Origin: Leptospira chreensis
Lineage (GTDB): Bacteria; Spirochaetota; Leptospiria; Leptospirales; Leptospiraceae
Assembly: GCF_016919165.1 (NCBI RefSeq)
Contig: NZ_JAFFPS010000033.1
Span: forward strand, 49,423-113,422
Direction of reading: 5' to 3'
DNA length: 64,000 nt
Part shown: positions 20,987 to 27,848 of the stretch, in pieces
Numbering within the stretch: the first letter of the stretch is position 1
Layout: every line of letters starts with the position of its first letter
Notes under the pieces: generated by a model
What the model saw: the letters and a program-made list of their open reading frames with translations, nothing else
Databases searched by the model: none
Told to the model about the DNA's origin: nothing
Position numbers and translations under genes: made by a program

Positions 20987-21977
20987 TGGGGATGTTTACA
21001 TATCCTTGAGCGATTATAAACTGTAAGGGTTGGTCCATCATGAGAAAGGAGGTAACTTTCGTACAAAGATATTCTTTTTCATAAATGTTAAAACTAGTTT
21101 TGACTGTATGGATTCCTGTATTAGGAGAAGGGATTTCTAAACTGACCGCTTTTGCAATGGTATCGGATAAACTTCTGGGACTGGCTCCGACTAAGTCTAA
21201 GTATAGAGACGTGCCATCAACAGGTAGGTTGTATTTGGCAGTGATTTCGATTGTATCACCTATCTTTGTTACATCAAAACAATGATCATTACAATCCCCA
21301 ACGGTTGCAGGGATCTTCAAGGCATTCGCACAATTTCGTGGATGTCCGATGGTTAGTTGTTTGGTGGAAATTCCAAATTCATTTTTTGCCACTACGAACA
21401 CTTTGATCTTTTTATCAGCTTCGGTAAGGTAAGTATAACCACTGAAGTTGGCAGCAGTTCGTTTGAGAGACTGGAGTGCATTCGTTACCGTTCCATCGGG
21501 ATTCAGTTCCATATTTTTTTTTCCAAAATAAAGTGTGACTTCTGTATTTGCCGGAACAGGTTTTTGAAAACTCACGCTCGATTTTGGAAATTGGAGCAGG
21601 CCCTTCGTGGAATAGGGATCATCTGCTGGATTGGCATTATTGGTGAAATAGGTAATCTCATTGAGGAGGGGAGGACTGCCTTCAGGGGTATCTTCCACAG
21701 TGATTGGAACTTCTGTTCCTACGGATCCGCCTTGGTTGCCTAGTTGGGAGGTTGTGCTCGGATCTGTGGCAAGTAAGATGGGAACCAAATAGGCCTGTGC
21801 CTCAGCGGATTTACCTTCACATTTTAAAAAGAAAAGAGAAAGGCCTGTCATAAGTAGAACCAAAAGGTTCCAACGAACAAACTGAATTCCTTTTTTGCGG
21901 AGCCTATCCAAATGTCTGGTCAATGGGGTTGGTGTTTTCATGCTCCCAAGGTAACATGAATTCGTTTCTCTGGCCAT
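20979..21977 (-). CDS. Leptospira-type lipoprotein, paralogue of the 5726-6736 protein
   Basis: Up to 332 residues. The start is uncertain: ATG at 21977 or, more likely, the ATG at 21941 (MKTPTPLTRHLDRLRKKG) leading into a signal segment ending LSLFFLKC. The mature protein ends in the same Cys-containing domain as the 5726-6736 gene (NCANALKIPATVGDCNDHC, GASPRSL), preceded by ADDPYSTKGLLQFP where the paralogue has ADDPYGLYGRIL. It overlaps the DUF1554 gene by 8 bases, forming a two-gene unit. Its promoter does not carry the module of its paralogue. Confidence 0.78.
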   Translation of the reverse strand: MARETNSCYLGSMKTPTPLTRHLDRLRKKGIQFVRWNLLVLLMTGLSLFFLKCEGKSAEAQAYLVPILLATDPSTTSQLGNQGGSVGTEVPITVEDTPEGSPPLLNEITYFTNNANPADDPYSTKGLLQFPKSSVSFQKPVPANTEVTLYFGKKNMELNPDGTVTNALQSLKRTAANFSGYTYLTEADKKIKVFVVAKNEFGISTKQLTIGHPRNCANALKIPATVGDCNDHCFDVTKIGDTIEITAKYNLPVDGTSLYLDLVGASPRSLSDTIAKAVSLEIPSPNTGIHTVKTSFNIYEKEYLCTKVTSFLMMDQPLQFIIAQGYVNIPND

Positions 21978-22249
21978 GTCCTGGATGTCACGAGTAGGGG
22001 AAAGAGCCTATCCCAAATGTCATGTTTGGAATTTACCTGCTGGTATTGTTGTTTTTTTACTAAGCCAGAGTCTTGAATGTCGGATCGGCGAAAGTCAGGT
22101 TCGATGGTAAGTCACACGCATTTTCAAGTGGGTGGGATTTGCGTGCGGTTTTCTTTCTCCATCCGCGCGATTTCGAAACTCAGTTACCTTTTTCACCGAC
22201 ATACTTTTTTCAGTGACTTACCTTCTTTAGCGAATGGCCTCTCATCCAA
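21978..22249. other. Intergenic region upstream of the GST operon
   Basis: About 270 bp without a gene. A 10-bp inverted repeat, GGTAAGTCAC (22106-22115) and GTGACTTACC (22213-22222), encloses 97 bp with two smaller stems (ACGCA/TGCGT and GCGG/CCGC). It could be a structured RNA, but an isolated pair of this length can occur by chance. Confidence 0.35.
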
Positions 22250-22273
22250 ATAGTTACCCATTTAGATAACTAT
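22250..22273 (+). promoter_or_regulatory. Operator 1 of the GST-ArsR-AHSA1 operon
   Basis: Inverted repeat ATAGTTA, 10 bases, TAACTAT. It resembles the second copy at 22303-22326, and the centres are 53 bp apart, about five helical turns. It probably binds the ArsR-family protein encoded in the operon. Confidence 0.65.
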
Positions 22274-22302
22274 TTATCTTGCCAAAAAAACTGCCTATGC
22301 TA

Positions 22303-22326
22303 ATAGTTTTCCATATGGATAACTAT
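22303..22326 (+). promoter_or_regulatory. Operator 2 of the GST-ArsR-AHSA1 operon, over the GST start
   Basis: ATAGTT, then TTCCATATGGAT, then AACTAT: a 24-base near-palindrome with a single mismatched base pair. It covers the likely GST start codon (22315). TTGCCA (22279) and AATAGT (22302) could be -35 and -10 with a 17-base spacer, which would make the transcript almost leaderless. Confidence 0.6.
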
Positions 22327-23028
22327 CAAACTCCGAACCTACTCCTTTACATCCATCCCTTGGCCTCCTTTTGTCATAAAGTCCTCATTGCCCTTTATGA
22401 ATCGGGGACAGAGTTTGAACCTCGGATTGTGGATTTTTCCAAAGAAGATTCGAGTGCGGAACTTTTTGCATATTGGCCGGTGGGGAAGATCCCCCTCCTG
22501 CTGGATCGGATGCGGGACAAAACGATTCCGGAAACTTCGATCATCATTGAGTATTTGGATGAATTCTATCCCGGCCCACAAAAACTCATTCCTTCGGATT
22601 CCAAACTGACTTTAGAAACAAGGCTTTGGGACAGATTCTTTGATCTCTATATCAGCGTGCCGATGCAGAAAGTGGTTCTCGATCGTTTGCGACCGGAAGG
22701 CCAAAGAGATGGTTTGGGAGTGGAGGAAGCGTATCATACCTTAAAGATTGCCTATGATATGGTAGAAGGGCAATTGGGTTCTAAAACTTCCCAAACTTGG
22801 ATTTCTGGTGATAGTTTCAGTATGGCTGACTGTTCCGCTCTGCCTGCCTTGTTTTTTGCAGATACCCTTCTTAGTTTTCGAGAAACCCATCCCAAGACTA
22901 CTGCTTATTTTGATCGGCTAGTGGAAAGGGAATCCGTGAAACGCACGTTAATTGAAGCGGAACCATATTTTGAATTTTATCCCTTCCACGATAAAATTCC
23001 TAAAAGATTTCGAAAACAGAATGGATAA
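22315..23028 (+). CDS. Glutathione S-transferase family protein
   Basis: About 237 residues, starting MDNYQTPNLLLYIHPLASFCHK. Other possible starts are the TTG at 22279 and the ATG at 22297; none has a good SD. The N-terminal thioredoxin-fold domain has the cis-Pro region VGKIPLLL and ETSIIIEYLDE. The C-terminal helical domain has ISGDSFSMADCSALPALFFA, the usual GST C-terminal signature. Glutathione-dependent detoxification is assumed from the family. It is first in an operon with an ArsR regulator and an AHSA1 protein. Confidence 0.85.
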   Translation: MDNYQTPNLLLYIHPLASFCHKVLIALYESGTEFEPRIVDFSKEDSSAELFAYWPVGKIPLLLDRMRDKTIPETSIIIEYLDEFYPGPQKLIPSDSKLTLETRLWDRFFDLYISVPMQKVVLDRLRPEGQRDGLGVEEAYHTLKIAYDMVEGQLGSKTSQTWISGDSFSMADCSALPALFFADTLLSFRETHPKTTAYFDRLVERESVKRTLIEAEPYFEFYPFHDKIPKRFRKQNG

Positions 23029-23065
23029 GGATAGAACTGAATGTACGAAATGCTTAGCTCGTTGA

Positions 23066-23416
23066 TTGATGAAATCTGATTCGTTAGGTTTAGAAATTAT
23101 CTTCCATGCTCTTTCGGATCGAAGTCGATTGGGAATGGTCGAGCGATTGAGCCTTGGCCCAGCCTCTGTGAAAGAATTGGCGGAACCACTCGATATGGCT
23201 TTACCATCTGTTCTGAAACATTTAAAAGTTTTGGAAGAAGGTGGGATTGTTATTTCAGAAAAGTTGGGTAGGGTTCGGACTTACCAATTGGATCCAACAA
23301 AACTTTCTGGTATTGATTCTTGGATGGCGGAAAGGAAAGCAGCTTGGAACAGAAGTTTCGACCGATTGGGGAAATTTTTAATCGAATCTTCGGATGAGAA
23401 TTCCGACGGAGAATGA
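23066..23416 (+). CDS. ArsR/SmtB-family transcriptional regulator
   Basis: A 116-residue winged-helix protein (ISEKLGRVRTYQLDP wing; LGPASVKELAEPLDMALPSVLKHLKVLEEGGIV helix-turn-helix). It has no Cys/His metal site and belongs to the subgroup typically paired with an AHSA1/SRPBCC protein. It ends one base before the AHSA1 start. It likely represses its own operon through the twin palindromes at 22250-22326. Confidence 0.9.
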   Translation: MMKSDSLGLEIIFHALSDRSRLGMVERLSLGPASVKELAEPLDMALPSVLKHLKVLEEGGIVISEKLGRVRTYQLDPTKLSGIDSWMAERKAAWNRSFDRLGKFLIESSDENSDGE

Positions 23417-23417
23417 A

Positions 23418-23900
23418 ATGCAAGATACAGACGTAAAACACTCTACATTTACCATAGAAAGAATCCTTCCTGCTTCTAAAGAAAGATCTTTTGCCGCTTG
23501 GGCCAATCCAGATTCCAAACAAAGATGGTTTGCTTGCCATGATGATTGGAAGACCGTTGAATATAAGTTAGACTTTAAGACGGGTGGAACGGAGTCTAAC
23601 TTGATACAAACACCATCAGGGAACAGACATGTATTTGATGCACGTTATTATGAAATTGTACCCAATGAACGAATTATATATGCCTTTGGGATGTATGTAA
23701 ACGAGATTCGCGTTTCCGTTTCTTTAGTCACTGTTACATTCGAGTCTTTCGTTCAAGGGCGAACGAAGATGGTATTTACCGAACAAATTGTACTATTAAA
23801 AGAGCCCGGTAAGGATGGCTTTTCTTTGGAAGGCGAAGTGCGTGGTCGAGTGGAAGGAACGGAAGCTGGTTTTGACAGGCTCGAGAAAGAATTGGCCTAA
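23418..23900 (+). CDS. AHSA1/SRPBCC-domain protein
   Basis: A 160-residue START-like fold protein. Motifs: FTIERILPASKERSFAAWANPDSKQRWF, FDARYYEIVPNERIIYAF and, at the end, GFDRLEKELA. The frame also allows an ATG at 23394 inside arsR, but GGAG eight bases upstream favours the ATG at 23418. This family binds hydrophobic ligands, and pairs with ArsR regulators are widespread. Last gene before a terminator. Confidence 0.88.
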   Translation: MQDTDVKHSTFTIERILPASKERSFAAWANPDSKQRWFACHDDWKTVEYKLDFKTGGTESNLIQTPSGNRHVFDARYYEIVPNERIIYAFGMYVNEIRVSVSLVTVTFESFVQGRTKMVFTEQIVLLKEPGKDGFSLEGEVRGRVEGTEAGFDRLEKELA

Positions 23901-23923
23901 AGGCTCCAGGTTTCGGAGCCTTT
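23899..23923 (+). terminator. Rho-independent terminator of the GST-ArsR-AHSA1 operon
   Basis: AAAGGCTCC, loop of seven, GGAGCCTTT: a perfect 9-bp stem beginning at the stop codon, followed by TGTTG and later a T6 run. Confidence 0.75.
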
Positions 23924-23955
23924 GTTGATTCATTTTTTCTTAGTTCTTCCCGGAA

Positions 23956-24330
23956 TCAGACTGAATAAAGAAATTCATAAAAGGATCCATTCACAATGGG
24001 AACTCTTATGTTTTTGATATCTCTTGTTTGGTCTTCATTTCCCAGATATTCTAAAAAAGACTTTTCTGGTTTGTAAAAATATTTGGTTCTAGCACGTTCT
24101 AATGATTGAACCGAAGTTTGGATATTAGACTCTTTTGATTCCTTGGGGTTGAAGAATTGAAAGAGTTGCCTGTTTTTTGCCGAAGCTGGTAGAGAGCATT
24201 CGAAACAAATTTCTTCTTCGATGGATAAAATTTCGTCATAGAGATCGGAATTTTGACCCGGGCCACCGAGTGCTCCTAGTTTTTGGGAAAGTTCATAGTA
24301 TTCGTCGAGTAGGGATTCAATGTATTCCAT
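23956..24330 (-). CDS. Hypothetical protein, 124 residues
   Basis: A soluble, acidic protein starting MEYIESLLDEYYEL, with a helical first half, one Cys pair (ICFEC) and a C-terminal IRVPIVNGSFYEFLYSV. GAGG is correctly placed before the ATG. I recognise no family. It is convergent with the AHSA1 operon and separate from the MDR gene upstream. Confidence 0.6.
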   Translation of the reverse strand: MEYIESLLDEYYELSQKLGALGGPGQNSDLYDEILSIEEEICFECSLPASAKNRQLFQFFNPKESKESNIQTSVQSLERARTKYFYKPEKSFLEYLGNEDQTRDIKNIRVPIVNGSFYEFLYSV

Positions 24331-24392
24331 ATTGTGGTAACCTCTTGCGAATAACTATACCAGGGGGGTGGGACAAAAAAGGACCCATTGGA

Positions 24393-24412
24393 CAGATTTT
24401 TTAAAAAATCTG
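24393..24412. repeat. 20-bp perfect palindrome downstream of the MDR gene
   Basis: CAGATTTTTT followed by AAAAAATCTG, continuing as GG.../...CC outside the core. It lies between the MDR stop (24451) and the hypothetical gene. It could terminate the SDR-MDR operon on the minus strand, using its internal T/A tract. Confidence 0.5.
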
Positions 24413-24450
24413 CCCGATCACTAGGTTTCCTTTGGTGTTTTTTCACGATT

Positions 24451-25452
24451 TTACTTTACCTTGACCACAACTTTTCCTTTAGCCCGACCACTCTCTACAT
24501 ACTCCATAGCATCGTTTACTTTTTCATACGGAAATACTTTGTCCACAACTGGACGAATTTGACCCGAGTTGATGAGTTCCGTGATTTCGCTCAATTGCTT
24601 GCCTTCTGCTCTCATAAAGAGGAACTGAAAGGTCACTTTCAATTGTTTTGCTTTTTTACTCACTCTAAGGCTTAACAAGCTAAGAATTGATTTTATAAAC
24701 CAGGAAGAATTTATTTCTTTCGCAAAATCAGAATCAGGTGGGCCTGAAATGGAAATGAGTTTGCCACCTGGCTTTAGTATCCGCAATGATTTTTGAAGGG
24801 TCTTTGCATCTTGGCTATGTAATACCAGATCATAATCTTTCAAAATTATTTCGAAGTCTTCTTTCTTGTAATCAATGACAATGTCCGCTCCAAGACTTTT
24901 CACTAATTCAAAATTAGGTGCACTTGTAGTCGTAGCGACTGTAGCACCTAAGTGTTTGGCCAATTGAATGGCAAAACTACCGACACCACCGGAGCCGGCT
25001 TGAATCAAAACCTTTTGCCCTTTTTTTAGCTTTGCTTTTTCGATGAGTGCTTGATAGGCTGTGAGTCCAACCAATGGAATTGATGCGGCTTCTTCCATGC
25101 TTATGTTTTTGGGTTTGATCGCTACATCATTTTCGTTCATTGCTATACGGTCGGCAAACGTACCTATCCTGTAGTCAGCGGGCCTTGCATAAACCTCATC
25201 ACCAACTTTAAATTTTTTTACCCGTGAACCAACTTTGAGAACGATGCCTGCGACATCGTGGCCTAGAATGAGTGGAAGTTTATAAGGCAAAATCAGTTTA
25301 AAATCGCCATTCTTAATTTTTGAATCTAGTAAGTTTACTCCTGCAGCATGAACCTCAACCAATACATCATCCTCCTTCATGATTGGTTCCGGCATTTCTA
25401 CAGACTCTAGTTTATCTCTTTTGTTATATTTTCGAATTATATAAGCTTTCAT
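24451..25452 (-). CDS. Zinc-binding-dehydrogenase-family (MDR) NADP oxidoreductase
   Basis: About 333 residues, starting MKAYIIRKYNKRDKLESVEMPEP. The upstream TTG at 25464 is less likely, since GGGA precedes the ATG at 25452. It has the GroES-like fold (GHDVAGIVLKVGSRVKKFKVGDEVYAR), the Rossmann motif AGSGGVGSFAIQLAKHLGA, and no structural zinc Cys cluster, as in quinone-oxidoreductase-type members. It lies 24 bp downstream of the SDR gene and is divergently controlled, probably by the HxlR regulator. Confidence 0.88.
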   Translation of the reverse strand: MKAYIIRKYNKRDKLESVEMPEPIMKEDDVLVEVHAAGVNLLDSKIKNGDFKLILPYKLPLILGHDVAGIVLKVGSRVKKFKVGDEVYARPADYRIGTFADRIAMNENDVAIKPKNISMEEAASIPLVGLTAYQALIEKAKLKKGQKVLIQAGSGGVGSFAIQLAKHLGATVATTTSAPNFELVKSLGADIVIDYKKEDFEIILKDYDLVLHSQDAKTLQKSLRILKPGGKLISISGPPDSDFAKEINSSWFIKSILSLLSLRVSKKAKQLKVTFQFLFMRAEGKQLSEITELINSGQIRPVVDKVFPYEKVNDAMEYVESGRAKGKVVVKVK

Positions 25453-25476
25453 TTTATTTCCCAATGATTAGATATA

Positions 25477-26277
25477 CTAATTTGATTTCCTTATTTGTTT
25501 TAAAATTGAATTCTCAAAAGTGTTATATGCGTAGTGTTGCAATGTAAGAATCATAGAGGATCCTTTACCCACAGGGAAATTAAATTTTGGATTTTTCTCA
25601 TCAATGATTTTAACCACTGTGTCTACAACCGGTTCTGGAGAGGGAGAGTTCGCGAACGCTTCTTGGGAGAAAGCGGCTGTCTGCTTTCGAAATAGATCAT
25701 AATCTTCAATTCTTACTTTGGATGCGACAGCACTAGTTCCAATATTTGTTTTGAAAGCCATCGGTTCGACCATACTGACTTTGATATTGAAACTACTTAA
25801 TTCGAATCTTAATACTTTGAAGTAACCTTCTAAAGAATGTTTTGATGCTGAGTAATAGGCAACATTAGGAAGCCCGATGAGTCCCAAGAAAGATCCAACT
25901 GTAATGATTTTTCCCTGTTTTTGTTTTCTGAAATGAGGTAGGAGTTGATTGGTGAATTTTACAGTTCCCCAAAAATTAGTTTCAAATTGTTCTCTTCCTA
26001 AATCGATCGGGGTTTCTTCAGCAAGCCCTGTAACTAAATACCCTGCATTATTGATCAGAACATCTAGTTTGTCTATTTTACCGAAAAGTCGTTTCGTAAA
26101 GGATTCAATGGAACTATCAGAAGAAATATCTAGTTCTAATAATGGAAAGGGTAGTGAGTTATGTTTTTCTGGATTGCGGCTTGTGCCAATCACAGTATGT
26201 CCACTCTGGTGAAGTTTATTGGCAATCAAAAGTCCGATCCCCGAGGATGCACCTGTTACTAAAATTGTTTGTTTCAT
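25477..26277 (-). CDS. Short-chain dehydrogenase/reductase
   Basis: About 266 residues (start MKQTILVTGASS, ATG at 26277 rather than the TTG at 26301). It shows the classical SDR motifs TGASSGIG (cofactor), NNAGY, the catalytic YYSASK (YxxxK) and the preceding Ser in VGSFLGLIG. Substrate unknown. It is the first gene of the operon divergent from the HxlR regulator and its twin operators. Confidence 0.9.
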   Translation of the reverse strand: MKQTILVTGASSGIGLLIANKLHQSGHTVIGTSRNPEKHNSLPFPLLELDISSDSSIESFTKRLFGKIDKLDVLINNAGYLVTGLAEETPIDLGREQFETNFWGTVKFTNQLLPHFRKQKQGKIITVGSFLGLIGLPNVAYYSASKHSLEGYFKVLRFELSSFNIKVSMVEPMAFKTNIGTSAVASKVRIEDYDLFRKQTAAFSQEAFANSPSPEPVVDTVVKIIDEKNPKFNFPVGKGSSMILTLQHYAYNTFENSILKQIRKSN

Positions 26278-26376
26278 TGTTTTTGTCTCACGTTCTCTCA
26301 AATTTTGTGGTAGTAGTCAATTTTTGGTTTCAAAAGGTATTTCTAGAATTTTCTACTTCTGTATTCTTTGACTAAT

Positions 26377-26399
26377 ATTACTTGCAAAAAGCAAGTGGT
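26377..26399 (+). promoter_or_regulatory. HxlR operator copy 1
   Basis: ATTACTTG, seven bases (CAAAAAG), CAAGTGGT: an inverted repeat with a core of ACTTGC/GCAAGT. It lies between the SDR operon and the divergent HxlR gene. Confidence 0.7.
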
Positions 26400-26409
26400 G
26401 GGGAATAAA

Positions 26410-26432
26410 ATTACTTGTTTTTTGCAAGTAAT
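26410..26432 (+). promoter_or_regulatory. HxlR operator copy 2
   Basis: ATTACTTG, seven bases (TTTTTTG), CAAGTAAT: perfect 8-bp arms. Its centre is 33 bp, about three helical turns, from copy 1 at 26377. Confidence 0.72.
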
Positions 26433-26448
26433 TGAAAAAAATGAATTT

Positions 26449-26865
26449 ATGCCAGTGAATCAAAGTAGATCAGATTGCCCGATCAGCTGCGCCCTTGACA
26501 TTTGGGGTGATAAATGGTCACTTCTTATCATTAGAGATATTATGTTTTTTAAAAAACGCAGTTATAGCGATTTCCTAAACTCAGGGGAGGGGATTGCGAC
26601 AAATATTTTGGCTTCGAGGCTTCAGACGTTGGAAGAAAACGGTCTCATTCAAAAATCAGGCCATCCAGAAAACAAAGTCAAAGTTCTATACAAGTTAAGC
26701 CAAAAAGGAATCGATCTGATGCCTGTATTTATCGAAGTTTATCTCTGGGCCGAAAAGTATTTTGAGATGCCGAAAGAGATCAAAACCAAATTAAAGGACT
26801 TAAAAAAGGACAAGGAAACATTCATTCGGTCAATGAAAAAGGATCTTCTCAAAAATCTGGTCTGA
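26449..26865 (+). CDS. HxlR-family transcriptional regulator
   Basis: About 138 residues starting MPVNQSRSDCPISCALDIWGDKWSLLIIRDIM. The open frame extends upstream to a TTG at 26368, but that segment is taken up by the operators. It is a winged-helix protein with ILASRLQTLEENGLIQKSG and YKLSQKGIDLMPV. The conserved N-terminal Cys (DCPIS) is the usual redox/electrophile sensor of HxlR proteins, which fits control of the adjacent SDR and MDR reductases. Confidence 0.9.
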   Translation: MPVNQSRSDCPISCALDIWGDKWSLLIIRDIMFFKKRSYSDFLNSGEGIATNILASRLQTLEENGLIQKSGHPENKVKVLYKLSQKGIDLMPVFIEVYLWAEKYFEMPKEIKTKLKDLKKDKETFIRSMKKDLLKNLV

Positions 26866-26935
26866 ATGGATTCCACTCACTCACTTGTATTGTTGTCGGA
26901 TCCTCTTTTCTGTATCAGTTGTAATGGATGTCAGA

Positions 26936-26984
26936 AGTAGAAACAATATCTTCCTGAAGACAAAGAACAGATATTGTTTCTACT
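26936..26984. terminator. Long perfect hairpin between convergent genes
   Basis: Perfect 16-bp arms, AGTAGAAACAATATCT and AGATATTGTTTCTACT, with a 17-base loop, located between the HxlR gene and the convergent 27001 gene. No T-run follows on either side, so a bidirectional terminator is plausible but an operator or a stable RNA stem is possible. Confidence 0.55.
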
Positions 26985-27000
26985 CTCAGAGTGGAAAACT

Positions 27001-27681
27001 CTAAACTTCCAAATACTTCATAAAACTTGGAGAAGCTTTTAATTTCTCCATAAGCACCTTTAGGATAGCAACTAGGTCTTTTTCTTTGTGTTCAAAGAAC
27101 CGAATGATCTGTAAAATTTCCCAAACTTCTTTTCCAACTTCCATGGTTCTTTTCACCATAGGAGGAGGATTTTTGAGATAAAGATTTTCACCGGCGCTAT
27201 TTACCTTTACAATGATTTCTGCTAGTTTGGATGGAATCTGTGTAATGTCTGTCACATACTTCCAGTTATAACTAAGTCCTGTAAGAAGTGGGTTGTCCAA
27301 ACCATTAAATTCTGTCCTGGGATCATTTTTATAAATGACGATAGGTTTGCCTGTAGCAAAAGAAATTCCTGTTTCTGAAATTGAACCGTCGTCAGCTGGT
27401 CTTCCATTCATATTGAACACGGTAGCATTACATCGTTCCACCACTTGATACACATCCATAGCAAAAACAGCCTTTTGAACGAAAATCATAATGTCTCGAA
27501 AAATTTCACCTGAGATGATGGGTGTGTTGATTAGGGCCATTACTTTGGCCACTTCAATTCCATCTCTTTGTGGAAGGTAGGTTTTGTATCCTGCAGCTTC
27601 TAAGGTGGCCGCAATACTTGCCATAGTGCTGAGTTCTTCTGGACTAAACATGGGGCCAGAACAGTAAATATATTCGCTCAT
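27001..27681 (-). CDS. Nucleoside 2-deoxyribosyltransferase-like protein
   Basis: A 226-residue cytoplasmic protein with the family's YCSGPMFSPEE start, AAGYKTYLPQRDGIE, and the nucleoside-binding region DVYQVVERCNATVFNMNGRPADDGSISETGISFATGKPIVIY. The catalytic Glu is in SETG. The C-terminal 70 residues are helical and not typical of the short phage enzymes. Enzymes of this family exchange or hydrolyse nucleobases; the substrate here is uncertain. A strong SD (GAGGAG) precedes the ATG. Confidence 0.8.
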   Translation of the reverse strand: MSEYIYCSGPMFSPEELSTMASIAATLEAAGYKTYLPQRDGIEVAKVMALINTPIISGEIFRDIMIFVQKAVFAMDVYQVVERCNATVFNMNGRPADDGSISETGISFATGKPIVIYKNDPRTEFNGLDNPLLTGLSYNWKYVTDITQIPSKLAEIIVKVNSAGENLYLKNPPPMVKRTMEVGKEVWEILQIIRFFEHKEKDLVAILKVLMEKLKASPSFMKYLEV

Positions 27682-27848
27682 AATCTCCTCTAATTCATTG
27701 AAAATGAATCAGGGCATTTTTTCACGGAAGATAAATTTAAATCACCACAATTTTTATGGATAAATAAAAAAAGTTAGATGTTTGGTGAGGGATTGAGAGC
27801 GGATTTGATCTCGGAAAATTAGGAGGATTGAACTTTAACTTTTTGAAT

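Noticed and set aside
22106..22222. 10-bp terminal inverted repeats that could mark a miniature transposon
   Set aside because: No flanking target duplication was found, and a pair of this length at this distance can occur by chance in 64 kb.
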